From Pycnopodia helianthoides (Eukaryota > Echinodermata > Asteroidea > Forcipulatida > Asteriidae): 64,000 bases of DNA. Positions within the stretch are counted from its first letter, which is position 1; every line of letters starts with the position of its first letter. Shown piece after piece: positions 35,112 through 46,760 of the stretch. The translations under genes were made by a program, and so were the position numbers. The stretch is from contig CM063262.1 in the NCBI GenBank assembly GCA_032158295.1, forward strand, positions 9,209,394 through 9,273,393. Direction: 5' to 3'. The notes below the pieces were generated by a model. The model searched no databases. It was given only the letters and a program-made list of their open reading frames with translations, and was not told where the DNA came from.

Positions 35112-36558
35112 AACTACCACCGAAACATGCAACAGCACTGACAGCAACAATATAAATTACAACAAAGTAACTACAATGCATAATGTGGGGACTCCAACGA
35201 CCTCCACTGCAATGCAACAAACAAGTTCTTGCCTTAAGTTTTTTGAGCTCATCCGGTGGTAGCTGATGAGAGTCCAGAAACAACATTCGGAACTCCTGGT
35301 TTAGTTTCTTTATTGTATTCAAGTCTCCGTTGTACATAACGGCAGATATTATTTCTTGCAACCACGTGGAGCCTTGTGTTCAGATTAAAAAGAAAAAAAA
35401 GTCATTAAGTGATAAGAGAAACTACATTTAGCAAAAATATTTCATTTCTGAGCTGTAAAATAAAATAAAAGTTGACGAGAAAAAGTAGCTGTAATTGCAA
35501 AACCTGACAATTGAAAGTCACATAATGGTCTAAATATAGTAATTTGTTACATTTTATAGAATTACAGGTTAGTCTTTCTTTGATTTATACATTATACTAT
35601 TATATATATTTTTTAATAGCAGAAATGTACAACATTTAAGGCCTGCAGTGTTATTTTTCTGGTCGTCCAAGTGTTTGTTCGTCTGGCCGTCGACTCCATT
35701 TCTCTACCTGATTTAGTGTACGACAGGTTCCATATATCGTCCTCTCGTACTTCCCAAGTTTGCAAATCTTGTATGACGTCATCTGTGCCAAATGGCAGGA
35801 TATAACCCTTGTAGTTGCAGAATAATTCTTCATATTTCGTGCTCGGCGGAATCTGGTTTTTGGCGATTAATTCTAAAACTGCAAAATCAATTGAATGATA
35901 TATAATAAATGTGACTACGTTCAGGAGTTAAAGATATGCATCGCCCAATTAAAGGCCGATCTGACGGTAACACATTGTTTAAATTTTAATTAAGTTGCTA
36001 TTTTTAACGGGGTACGAAAGCTTCTTATCACCAATGCGTAATCGAGTAGTCCCTCATGTAGCTGCGAGGGCATAGACTGTTCAAATGTAAATGATTGACA
36101 ACTTGTATATGGTGCCATTGGTTTGCATAACCGCATATACTCCTAAGGAAATGAGTTATTATAACTGTGTTATTTATTATTTGTATTATTGGCAGTCAGG
36201 TTGATGTGGAGGTATCTGACATTGCCTTCCACCTCTGGGGACCTCGGTTCAGATCACACCGGTGCACTACGTGGATTTTTATTATTTTTTTGTCATTCAC
36301 TGCCTGATTGCGTGGTTTTCCCTGGAATATTTCTCTGGGGTTTTCCTCCCACAACTAAAACTGAAACTTCCTTCATTGTCTTCTCTCCACGGGGTTCTTG
36401 GCTAGTATAGTGATTAAGTTCGCTTTCTGGGAGTCATTGGTTTCACAACCAGAATTAATAAATGAAATGAAATTAAATTTAATGAAATGAAATTTACACT
36501 TGGTTTAAAAAATCAGAAGTCTGCACTTACATTTGTCGTTGGTGATATACTTTTCCAT
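29663..36558 (-). CDS. Cytosolic sulfotransferase (SULT family), 321 aa
   Basis: Coding exons in transcript order: 36558-36531, 35878-35708, 35372-35233, 34644-34404, 31743-31649, 30654-30474 and 29772-29663, totalling 966 nt with agreeing phases; six-intron layout and length fit the SULT1/SULT2 family. The enzyme moves a sulfonate from PAPS to hydroxyl or amine groups of small molecules in the cytosol. Visible motifs: the 5'-phosphosulfate loop YTKSGSTW (63-70), the catalytic His133 in RVLKSHFP, the 3'-phosphate site YVLRNPKDLVVS (152-163), and the closing RKGKVGDWK (284-292) with the family GxxGxWK-like motif. All key residues are present, so it is likely active. Subfamily and substrate cannot be told from sequence alone. 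Intron 3 uses a GC donor (AAG|GCAAG at 35233). Introns contain a SINE, a 715 bp inverted-repeat element, a TTAA MITE and a LINE remnant. Confidence 0.95.
31388..31567 (-). pseudogene. LINE (non-LTR retrotransposon) ORF2 C-terminal remnant
   Basis: On the minus strand this stretch reads VVGALGTIPTG, then LDLLQKAALWGTARILRKTL and a stop at 31388-31390. This is the conserved tail found downstream of the reverse transcriptase in a family of LINE-like polyproteins (pattern xIGALGxIPxxL...LQKxALLGTARILRKxL). Only the tail remains; no reverse transcriptase motif is seen upstream of it. It lies in intron 5 of the sulfotransferase gene, in the same orientation as the gene. Confidence 0.7.
31769..32164 (+). 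mobile_element. TTAA-MITE copy C
   Basis: A full copy (31773-32160, 388 bp) with terminal inverted repeats of about 20 bp and TTAA on both sides. It lies in intron 4 of the sulfotransferase, 29 bp upstream of the exon 5 acceptor on the transcribed strand. Confidence 0.88.
33610..34324. mobile_element. 715 bp element with perfect 22 bp inverted ends
   Basis: The end AATAGACTGTGCAAGTCTCG is matched by its inverse at 34303-34324. The inside is AT-rich and non-coding. A related left end lies at about 37930, and single ends are at 17540 and 53390. It lies in intron 4 of the sulfotransferase. Confidence 0.8.
35043..35112. repeat. (CAA)n/(CAG)n microsatellite
   Basis: CAGCAGCAGCAG runs into (CAA)n in intron 3 of the sulfotransferase. 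The 149-codon minus-strand frame with Val/Ala runs is read through it and is not coding beyond the real exon. Confidence 0.85.
36192..36468 (+). repeat. Second tRNA-like SINE family, copy 2
   Basis: A copy of the 20512 element in intron 1 of the sulfotransferase, opposite to the gene. Confidence 0.7.
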
Positions 36559-36834
36559 GACGCCAATTGGGTTGTGTTGTTGATGTTGTACACAGCTCGA
36601 TGACTACGTCCCTTTGAATATCTGTTTTAAAAAATGTGACAGTGACACTCAAACCGTGATTAATGTAAACTTACATTAATGTGGCATACGTACATTCCGT
36701 TGTTTATACAGGCTTTGACCTTTGAACTTTATACGTCATCGCCGTGGTTGCTGAATAACGCTGACATCATTGATATGCAAACTGATTAAGCACCAGACTG
36801 ATAAATGTGCGAAACACAATGTGGCGCCCCAACA

Positions 36835-37020
36835 CAATAAATAAATTAATTAATAGGTCACTTATCAAATGAACAACAAACAAAAAAAATAAAAAAAAAT
36901 AAAAAAAGTTAATAAAACATTTGTTTTTAAATAAATCATTAAATTAATTACATAATAATTAACAAATAATATTAACAAATTAATCATTATAAACAAATGA
37001 ATAAATAAATAAATGATGTC
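36835..37020. repeat. AT-rich AATAAATAAAT low-complexity DNA
   Basis: AAATAAAT-type simple sequence upstream of the sulfotransferase; the same type occurs at 49850-50045. No gene is seen in these stretches. Confidence 0.7.
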
Positions 37021-37334
37021 CGGGTGCCCCTTCCCATTATATAAAATCTTTTCTTTTGAGGCTAAACAATAAATGTTTACATTTAATTACTTTAATGTGG
37101 TAATAAACTCAGAAAATGTATTGTTTTTACACTCACGTCAGATAAAATTAAAAACAAAACAAATGGACTAACAAGAGCGCTGAAAAAGAGCTTGTTTGGG
37201 AGAAATGCACACGAACTCGACAGTTTTAATCTGCCAAAGGTGCTGCTAGATGAGAGAAAATGGTTCATAGCACCGCGCTGTGCTTTCCTCCTGAAACGTT
37301 TCGGTAGTATCAGCAATGGAACACATTAACTTCA

Positions 37335-37730
37335 TTAGAGGAACATTACAGAATTGGTCAGAAAAAAAACTTGTAAAATATACTTTTTGATCACAGTTTT
37401 ACATAAAACTTACACGGTCTAATGATGATGATAGTAGAAAACATCCCTTGAAATATTTCTGTCTGAAATGCCATATTTGATGAGAAATGAATAAACTAAC
37501 TTTCCGATTGGAGTTTATCGCTCAGTGAGCGTTTTATTCATTTGTTGAATCTATATGATTTCATGCAAATGTGTAATCAGTTTTTCACTATTTTCTCGTG
37601 ACCCAGATGGCCGATCGATCTCAAACTTCAACAGGTTTGTCAGTTTATGTATATGGTGGATTACATAAAGTGCTCACACTGCCAGCAACTGTTTTGTTAG
37701 CAAAAACAGAATTCTGTCATGTTCCTTTAA
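37335..37730 (+). mobile_element. TTAA-MITE copy D
   Basis: A full copy (37339-37726, 388 bp). The left flank is TTAG and the right flank TTAA, so one base of the target duplication has changed. It lies upstream of the sulfotransferase gene. Confidence 0.85.
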
Positions 37731-38819
37731 ATAAGATTATCTTTGTACTTGACACGAATGTGTTGTAAGATAACCAAACCTAATGCGATAATGTACACAC
37801 CCTTTCTCTCTACAATCTAATTTTCCCTATCGTTATTTGGCCCTCATGAACCCTTTTCACTGTCCCAACCTTGCTTGCATATCAGCGTGTTGACTGTGCT
37901 TTTATAAATCTCATCACATCGTAATCTGCCAATAGACTGTTCAAGTCTCGCCTGTGTTGGAAAGTCCAGGACCAAGTTTTTCCCATCAATTGAGTTTTAC
38001 GTGTACACGATGCCATTAATTTCTTCAAAATACTTAGTCTAACGTTAGTTATAGGGCTGTAAAAAACATATATTATTGGAAAGTGTAATTTAGCGATGTT
38101 TATTTATGAAAGTATAAATAACAATTCAACGGAGAAAACACGAGACTAGGACTTGTTCTCAGCTTCTAATTTCTAGTAAACAATTAGGAATTTTGCCCAA
38201 CTTATATTCATGTTATCAACCTGTGTACTGGTTGCACAATGTGGACAGTATTCGCAATTCGGACTGCGTGTCTAGAATGAGCTCGAATAAAACATCAATG
38301 TTAGTTTTAATAGTTGTCTTGAATTATAAGAAAACTTAAACTGTTCAAAATTGATTTCCAAAAACGTTAGTGGGAACTCACCTTTGTCGATTGTGGACAT
38401 GCGACATTGACTGCCTCGGAAAGAATCGTCATATCTTGAACAGATCATCGGCCATTTAAAGCAGCTCACGTTATACTTTGGACTCTGGGGCTACTTTGCA
38501 AAACCAGTTCCTGCTGGTAATTCGAAAGAAATAAGCTGTGCCGCAAACTCCTTCAACATCGGAAAGCGGGATCGCCAAAGTTAATCAATGATCAGTAAAT
38601 CATGCCACGAAAGTTGACCTGTTTCAGAAACGTTTCTGAGGTGTCCTAAATTAGTAACGCACACATTTACGGGGTTCCTAATTGAGTCATATGAAAAATT
38701 AACTTACAAAAAAGTGATCGTAGGCTAGCAACTATCTCGATAAAGATAAGAGATTTCGCTCAAGATAAATCATTTCGATCGCACGACAATCTGCACGACA
38801 TGATTTCGAAAGAAATAAA

Positions 38820-39300
38820 GAACTCGATATGTTGATTGGCTAAAATTTTCCGTCATCTTTAAAGATACCTTCCCGGTATTCTTTGCTTCTCTTTTTTGGC
38901 TATAGTTGGATATGTTTTTGTTTGTGCTTGTTTACGCGTCTGACGAAGGTCCGGTTTGGATGGAAAGCTAAGGCATCTCCCCTACCTATTGTTAGCTGCA
39001 TCATACCCGATGCCTCGTGCCCCTTAATCCTGTCCTTTCATGTTTCCCGCTTGGTCCAGTAATCCACCCTTTCACTGACCATCCTTTTGTCCCCACCACA
39101 TAACTCTGATTGGTTCTTGGCCGCCCCATTGTTTGTAAACTAGTAACTTTGAATGGCTATAATTTTCCCTCCTTTTTCTGGATACCATCCCATTGTTCTT
39201 TGCCTCTCTTTTTTTTGCTATAAATGGATATGTTTTCGTTTGTTCTTGTTTATGCCTCTGACGAAGGTCCATTTTGGATCGAAAGCTAAGGCCATCTACC
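38820..39300 (+). repeat. Direct repeat with GACGAAGGTCC motif
   Basis: Two copies about 315 bp apart share TTTTTTGGCTATA, GGATATGTTT and TCTGACGAAGGTCC...GAAAGCTAAGGC. They are like the ends of Penelope-type repeats. No gene seen nearby. Confidence 0.5.
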
Positions 39301-39589
39301 CTACAAATTTTATATATCTAAATACTTATATATTCTCATCATGTGTCCCTTTAGAGACTCCGTACATTTAATGTGTGTCCGACAAGTAATCACAGAATGA
39401 TTAGAAGGGGAAAACAAACTTGACCCATTTTGCCCTGGCCATTAGATTTACTCAGATCCCAAACTACTATAAATACATGCTGATAACGTACGTGTATCTT
39501 TGATCTCGTTAGTCATTCTCTCATGATCGGAAAGGATGACCTGCAATTTAAAGGTCTTTATAATAATAACAAATAACAGTAATAGTGGA

Positions 39590-39992
39590 TTCTTACATAG
39601 CGCTCATATCCTTGACGCTCCAAGGCGCTTCAACATTCAGTATTTTCCTGCAAGGTATTGTGGAGCTATGTTTTTGAAGTATGAGACCTATTCCTTTACA
39701 TAGCACAATGTAATGGTTTACAAGGTGCTGTGGCGCAACATGCAGCCAATCAAATCAGGAACACCGGGGCGAACCCCTTCTCTTTTCGATGAGTGCACTG
39801 GGTTCTTTTACGTGCATTACACAACACACGGGACCAACGGCTTTACGTCCCATCCGAAGGACGCAGCAATAGTGGTTAAGTGTCTTGCTTAAGGACACAA
39901 GTGTCACGACCGGGACTGGAACCCACACTCTGCTGAACAGAAACACCAGAGCTTGAGTCCGGTGCTCTTATCTGCTCGGCCACGACACGCCA
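39590..39992 (-). repeat. tRNA-Leu/Ser-like SINE, minus orientation
   Basis: A long copy of the 11431 family. The tRNA-like head (inverse of GTGGCCGAG) is at the high-coordinate end and a TTTACATAGCAC-containing tail is at the low end. Confidence 0.7.
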
Positions 39993-41146
39993 CTTTCTTA
40001 TCCAAGATGGAAAATATCTGTCCGATTTACTGCATTTGGGCTACCAATTGTTCAACCATAATTAGGTTTGCCTATGTTTCAATTGCTTATTTGTTCCTAA
40101 AAAAGATGTCCAACTTGGCATGTGACCGTTTTGCTCGAAAATTAACGAGGTGATTTCACATTGTCAATGAAAATCGTGTTTCTTTTAAATTTAAGAGTGA
40201 ATAACCGAGAGCGTACACAACACCCCCATTTCATCTTTAAATTTTGCCATTTTGTAAATATCTCAGCTTTTGAATATACTTCTCAACTTGTTTTGGATAC
40301 TTTGTTCAGAAAGTAAATCTTTACTTTTTATGAAATCGGTCCCTGGCCTCGATTTCAAAAAGTACTAAGCGTCATCCTATGACGAGTTGTCAGAATTACC
40401 ATAGTTTGTATTGTGACATCACACTTTGCTAAGCAGTATTTTGTGTTTTTTAAAGGCAATTTTAAATAATCAACGTTTGAATATTAATTTTGGATCATTC
40501 TTCGAAATTGTCTAGACCCTCTCACCCAACCAAAATACGAGTTTTAAAGACTGACGGACTGTTCATTATGCAACAATGCCTCAAATGAAGCAGATATTTG
40601 AGATCAATGTTCTCCCAGCTCAGGAGTTTTCAATGGCTTTTCCTGGCTTCCAGCATGCAAATTTGTAGTTGAAACAGAACAGGAAATTCGCGCCATTTCC
40701 CCGTCGGGCGCATGAAACAAGGTTGACCGATAGCAATGACACAGCACAGACATGACAGACAAACAAACATGTTTAGTAGAGCGACATTATGGGCTTTCCC
40801 CATGTGTTGTCTACGATCCCTTGTCTTTAATCCTTTCTGCTAAAAACATTTGTGAGGTGCACCCCACAATGTCAAAACACCCCACAAGTACAGTTCCTAT
40901 TTAAAAACCACCCCACAATGTCTATCATGTAAGCACAACAAGACAGACAAGCATTGGACATGACAAAAATAGCTACACTGACACAAGACACATAACTGGA
41001 ACGCAGACATGTCAGATGATCTGAAAGAAGCCAGTGTGTTTCTTCTATTGAATGAACAGTTTGTCAACTTGTTTGATCTGATAGCAAAACTGATACATTT
41101 TTGATATTCTGTGACCCGTACTTTTGCCGCATGGTTGTTCTTTATT

Positions 41147-41786
41147 CCGACACCCCTAAGTTCCGACAACCCTGTGTTCCAAAAACCTCCTCGTGATTTA
41201 CACACGCTAAGGTTAGGGTTGGGCGTCAGTGTTGGGGTTAGGGTTAGGGTTAGGGTTAGGGTTAGGGTTCAGGGTTAGGTGGGTTAGGGTTAGGGTTAGG
41301 GTTAGGGTTAGGGTTAGGGTTAGGGTTAGGGTTAGGGTTAGGGTTAGGGGTAGGGTTAGGGTTAGGGTTAGGGTTAGGGTTAGGGTTAGGGTTAGGGTTA
41401 GGGTTAGGGTTAGGGTTAGGGTAGGGTAGGGTTAGGGTAGGGTTAGGGTTAGGGTTAGGGTTAGGGTAGGGTTAGGGTTAGGGTTAGGGTTAGGGTTAGG
41501 GTTAGGGTCAGGGGTCAGGGGTTAGGGTAGGGTTTAGTTTAGGGTAGGGGTTAGGGTCAGGGTTGGGTAGTTAGAGTTAGGGTTTAGGGTTAGGTAAGGT
41601 TAGGTTAGGGTAGGTCAGCGTTGGGGTTAAGGTTAAGGGATAGGATTGAGGGTTAGGGTTAGGGTTAGGGTTAGAGTTAGTGTTACGGTAAGGGTATAGG
41701 GTTAGGTTTAGGGTTTGGTTATGGTTTCGGTTAAAGGTTAGGATAAGGAGCATATTCATAGGGTTGTCGGAATTTAAAGGTGTCGG
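41147..41786. repeat. Interstitial TTAGGG array with inverted-repeat flanks
   Basis: From about 41209 to 41735 the plus strand is mainly (TTAGGG)n, clean in 41229-41510 and degenerate after that. TTAGGG is the telomere repeat of deuterostomes. The array is bounded by about 30 bp inverted flanks: CCGACACCCCTAAGTTCCGA at 41147 and its near inverse ending at 41786 (about 25 of 30 bases match). Confidence 0.9.
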
Positions 41787-42769
41787 ATCATAGGTGCGTA
41801 ACAACTTTTGCCAACTCACGGCTCGTACCAAATCACGTCAGCAGTAAAGTAGGTACTGCGGCTACAAGTTAATCACTGGTCATTGAATCGTACGATATAC
41901 TTGGTCTGTTTTCCAAACCAGGTCAAGATTGAGTTTTGCTTTATCTTAGATAACAAAGGACCTAACCAGTTTGTGGATGTCCTTTTTTATTTCTGATTTG
42001 AAGAACCTTAAACTACCACCCCCCCAAAAAAAATAAAAATAAATAAATAAATAAATAAAAAATGATAACAACGTGTGTACTTTGATCTTGACTTGTTTGT
42101 ATTTTTATAACACCCTTGTCAATTGTATACCTGCTGTAGTAGCTGACCAGTAAATGGTTTGGATACTCTTTTTTCAAGGTGATTTAAGGGAATGGCAATT
42201 CCCTTAAAGCATGGTGAAAGAGAAATAAATCCTTGAATTTCAGCCAAATCCTGCACTTCACTGAGATTTCACGGTGGTTTCACAGCAAAGATTTTCATAG
42301 TGAAAATTCTCTGAACTTCCGTGGCTTAAAGCATGTGTACAACATTGGTAATTGTCAATTACCAGTATCCACACTTTGTGTGACCCAACATACATGTATC
42401 CATGAAATAACAAACCTGTGAAAATGTAAGCTCAATCGGTCAATCGCTCAATCGCTCAATCAATTGAGGCATTGCACTTTGATGAGGTATCAATAATATA
42501 TATTCGGTTTGCGGTAACACAATGGGTAGGACCTATTATCTACTTTGCTGTGTAGATTTTGTTCTTTAGAGAACTTGTCCTGCTATTTGTTCTACTATAT
42601 ACCGCGGAGTAGATTTTCGGTTTTCGGGAGACCTCTCAGTTCTGAAATGAACTGTCCTGCTTATTAACTACTACCTGGGTGGGAGGTAGGAAATCGGCCT
42701 GGACTACTACTTTGTGGATCGGGGGGACTTCTCGTAATTAACTGCACTGCCGCGGAGTGAGTTCCTGAA

Positions 42770-43230
42770 TGCGCTTAGCCCTTTGTCAAGGCCTTCGTGG
42801 CTTAAACAGCTTCGTAGAGCAGCGAGCGACTGGAAGGGGGAGACCATGCACGCGAGTCGAGTGGCGAGGCCACGAGGGCCTTTTCCAACTCGATTTTTTT
42901 TTTTTTTTTTTTGATGAATTATTCATTGAGTGTGAAACTTGCATTATTCATAACTTGTCTGCAAATAAGTAAAGTTCTGAACGATCAACCAAAATGTAAA
43001 TTTGCATAATGCTGACCCGCTGACCCCCGTTGCTTCTAATTGGTTTGGACTTTTGCTACCCTTTTCAAATATTGAGATATAAAAAAAACATTAGAAACCG
43101 CAAACAGGTTGGAAAAGGCCCTCGTGGCTTTGCCACTCGAGTGCGTGGTCTCACCTTCCAGTCGCTTGGGGTCGCGGCTCTACGAAGCTGTCCAAGCCAC
43201 GAAGGCCTTGACAAAAGGCTAGAAAGCGCT
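42770..43230. mobile_element. Fold-back element with ~115 bp GC-rich arms
   Basis: The left arm (AAGGCCTTCGTGGCTTAAAC onward) and the right arm (43105-43230) are inverted copies, with a T-run and AT-rich centre. A single, compressed form lies at 60185-60290. Confidence 0.75.
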
Positions 43231-43644
43231 GGCAAAGTGCTATAACTTCGTACACTTATACACTACCCACCACACACGGCCACACGTCAGAAACGAATGT
43301 CTTGTTTACCTGGGTAACGATCAAGGTTACAGCAGTGTCACCCCATACATTTTGCCAATTAAGAGATCGAACGGCGAAAACGACGAATTAGGAATCAACT
43401 TATGAAGTAGTTAATCTAAGTCACATGAGGGCGCTATTCAATTCAACCGTTAGAAATCTGAGTCTCAGATTCAAATTTGTTGGGATAAAAAGTGATATCT
43501 TTTTCCATAACTACAGCAGTCACTTCGAAGTGAAATGTTACTCAAAATGCACTATACTATCCAAAGCTGTTGTACCTCTTACCACGTAAGTTTGTATTGC
43601 CATTAATATTTAGAGTCATTACCAAACGTATACAATCCCTTTAA

Positions 43645-44042
43645 AGGCACCGGACACTATTGGTAATTATTCAAAATAATTGTTAGCATAAAAACTTACT
43701 TGGTAACGAGCAATGGAGAGCTGTTGATAGTATAAAACATTGTGAGAAACGGCTCCCTCTGAAGTAACTTATTTTTGAGAAAGAAATAATTTCTCAGTAA
43801 AAATATTTGAATTGATTTTGAGACCTCACGCGTGAGGTCTCGAAATCGAAATCAAGCATCTGAAAACACACAACGTCGTGTGACAACATGGACAAGGGTG
43901 TTTTTTCTTCCATTATTATCTCGCAACTTCGACGACCAATTGAGTTCAAATTTTCACAGGTTTGTTATTTTGTGCATATGTTGAGATACACCAAGTGCAA
44001 AGACTGGTCTTTGACAATAACCAAAGGTGTCCAGTGTCTTTA
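43645..44042. repeat. Inverse copy of the 10110 repeat
   Basis: Both ends are inverted versions of each other (CACCGGACACTATTGGTAAT / ACCAAAGGTGTCCAGTG), and the palindrome GACCTCACGCGTGAGGTC lies at the centre. Typical MITE form. Confidence 0.7.
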
Positions 44043-44688
44043 AATTAAACTCTAATGTACATTGTACAGCGCACATAGAAAAACCGCAAGTGTCACTCAT
44101 TCTCTGCGTATGAGACCGTTGGCCCAAGTGGGCGGCGCCAATCCGTATTTTAAATGAGGGATTATTGTTATCTAGAAGATTGTTTTAGAAGTCGCTAGAA
44201 ATTCAAAGTTGGTTTTAGTACTTCCCAGAAAAAAGAAAAAAAAATCCTTGATATACGGTCTGGGAGAGATTTTGGACGGGACACAAATACTCAAGACTGG
44301 AGGTGGCTGCAACACTTCTGCGATTGTTTTTACAACTCATCCGAGGAGCGTGTAGAGATAGTTCGTATATGACCGAGTGCAGTGAAGAGCTGAATTTGAT
44401 CCCAGAAAGGGGCATGTTCGAACTAGATTTACACATCGGTATTTTGGGGTCTTCTTCCCCATATTTTGTGATTCAGCTTGTTCACCCGTTACTGTTTCGT
44501 CTATTTCCGGACATTTATCGGAGTGAATTCGCCCCGTGACGGATCGAAGTCACATCAGCAGAGAACTGATTTTCGCCACTGGAGTTGTCCGTCTGAGCCG
44601 GTAGTGGTCCTCATCCAAATCCTCTGCTCGCCCAAGTCCACACCCATGTCTCATCCCTGGTGACGTATTCGCCCAAAATAAATTCTTA

Positions 44689-45081
44689 TTAAAGGAACAT
44701 TACAGAATTGGTAAGAAAAAAAACTTGTAAAATATATTTTTGATCACAGATTTACATAAAACTTACACGGTCTAATGATGATGATAGTAGAAAACATCTC
44801 TTGAAATATTTCTGTCTGAAATGCCATATTTGATGAGAAATGAATAAACTGATTTTCCGATTGGAGTTTAACGCTCAGTGAGCGTTTTATTCATTTGTTG
44901 AACCTATATGATTTCATGCAAATGTGTAATCGGTTTTTCACTATTTTCTCGTGACCCAGATGGCCGATCGATCTCAAACTTCTACAAGTTTGTCAGTTTA
45001 TGTATATGGTGGATTACATAAAGTGCTTACACTGCCAGCAACTGTTTTGTTAGCAAAACCAATTCTGTAATGTTCCTTTTA
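44689..45081 (+). mobile_element. TTAA-MITE copy E
   Basis: A full copy (44693-45077) flanked by TTAA on the left and TTTA on the right. Intergenic. Confidence 0.85.
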
Positions 45082-45909
45082 TGTATAAGATATGTTCATA
45101 AATGTACAATTGTTTAACACCATCATTGTATGTTTATTAAACCTCAATCGATATTTGAAGTGGTTGATAGTTTCATAATTAAATCACTTTGATTTATTGT
45201 TCTTTATACTAGTGTCACCTTGTTTGATTTATTTGTTGCATCTGAAAAAGGTCAGGCCGTGATTCATACTCACGGATAGTTTGGGGATTTTCGGATCGTT
45301 ACAACGAGTATTGTCAATTTTACATTGACAGAGTTGTGAAAAACCGCATTTGAGGTCTGAGCCCTGCCCCATACCGTTCCTCATTTCTATCACTGCTTTT
45401 AATACAAAAAACATGTGCACACTAGTCATAACCCTGATTGGTTTTCGTTGCTTTCACACACAAAAAAGCAGCGACTATTGGTTTGAATAAACTTCGAGGT
45501 TAGTTGCATTGTGTTTAAAAAAAACTAGACAACTTGGGATGAATTTGCATTTCAAAACAACCTTTTTAGAACCTTTCACCAAAACGATACTGATGCCTCA
45601 TCATAAAAACAGAATTAAGACTTAATGATCTCTCCAACCGAGATACCACACCTACGGAGCTCTGGAAGTGCCATCCAACTTGTTCAGATTCTGAGATAAT
45701 TCACTGCAGGGTGATGACACCATCAAGGTCATGTCGACACCGAGATGTCAGCTTTCCAGACAGATTTTAACTCGGGATGACGACATCCTGAAGGCAGTAT
45801 GTTGTCTTCCCAAGATGATAAACATCTTGGGTTGTCGACATTTTCAGGATGTCGTTCCCAAGATAAAATACACCGGGAAGACGGAATCTTACTTTAGGGT
45901 GAGAACAAC

Positions 45910-46169
45910 TACTCTGCAAAAACTGGGGTGTTAAAATTGACACCATGGGTGTTGTCACAACATATAGATACCCAAACGAGAATTGAATTGAACATTACAG
46001 GGTGTTAAGTTAACACTAATTTCTGCCAATTAACACTAATTTCTGCCAAAACAATTACTTTTGAGTTGTTTTAACACCCTATAATATGTTCAATTCAATT
46101 CTCTTTTGGGTATCTATATGTGACAACACCCATGGTGTAAATTTTAACACCCCAGTTTTTGCAGTGTAT
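45910..46169. mobile_element. MITE with CACTGCAAAAAC-type ends, copy 1
   Basis: Long inverted ends start CTGCAAAAACTGGGGTGTTA and end with the inverse. The centre has TTAACACTAATTTCTGCC twice. A second copy is at 53122-53373. Confidence 0.8.
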
Positions 46170-46372
46170 AATACTTAACTTGCGGGAGCAATAATTATAA
46201 AACTCTTTTGGGGGAAGTATTGGTTTTAAGAAGAGCCAGTGTGGTGTCGACGTTTCGAACTCTACTCGTCTTCTTCTCAGAGCACTTCTGTTTTATTGTT
46301 GTACCCGCAACTTTACTAACTATGTTTTTTGTTCTTACAATCCACACCACGCAAAGCTGCAAGTATCACTTA

Positions 46373-46760
46373 CGGATGTCGACATCCCTGGATAAACCAT
46401 ATACCGATGTCGACATCCATGGATAAATCATCTACGGATGTCAAAATCCCTGGATAAATCATCTACGGATGTCGACATCACTGGATAAATCATCTACGGA
46501 TGTCAACATCACTGGATAAATCGTCTACGAATGTCGACATCCCTGGATAAATCATCTACGGATGTCGACATCCCTGGATAAATCATCTCAGGATGTCGAC
46601 ATCCCTGGATAAATCCTCTACGGATGTCGACATCCCTGGATAAATCATCTACGGATGTCGACATCCCTGAATAAATCATCTACGGATGTCGACATCCCTG
46701 GATAAATCATCTCAGGGTGTCGACATCCCTGGATAAATCATCTCAGGATGTCGACATCTT
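46373..46760. repeat. 31 bp minisatellite with a 12 bp palindrome per unit
   Basis: About 12 units of the type ACGGATGTCGACATCCCTGG + ATAAATCATCT. Each carries GATGTCGACATC, a perfect palindrome. Related GATGTCGAC-containing sequence lies at 45725-45860. Confidence 0.9.

Noticed and set aside
34912..35361. 149-codon minus-strand frame with poly-Val/Ala
   Set aside because: Only 35372-35233 is exon 3 of the sulfotransferase; the rest is a CAA/CAG microsatellite in the intron.
35651..35833. 60-codon minus-strand frame over sulfotransferase exon 2
   Set aside because: It is in the wrong frame; the true frame reads LELIAKNQIPPSTKYEE and matches the family.
41229..41429. LGLGLG / VRVRVR frame
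   Set aside because: Translation of the TTAGGG array.
44215..44539. Overlapping frames on both strands before MITE copy E
   Set aside because: No recognisable domain and no splice context.
46373..46760. CRISPR array
   Set aside because: Units are contiguous with no unique spacers and the DNA is eukaryotic.
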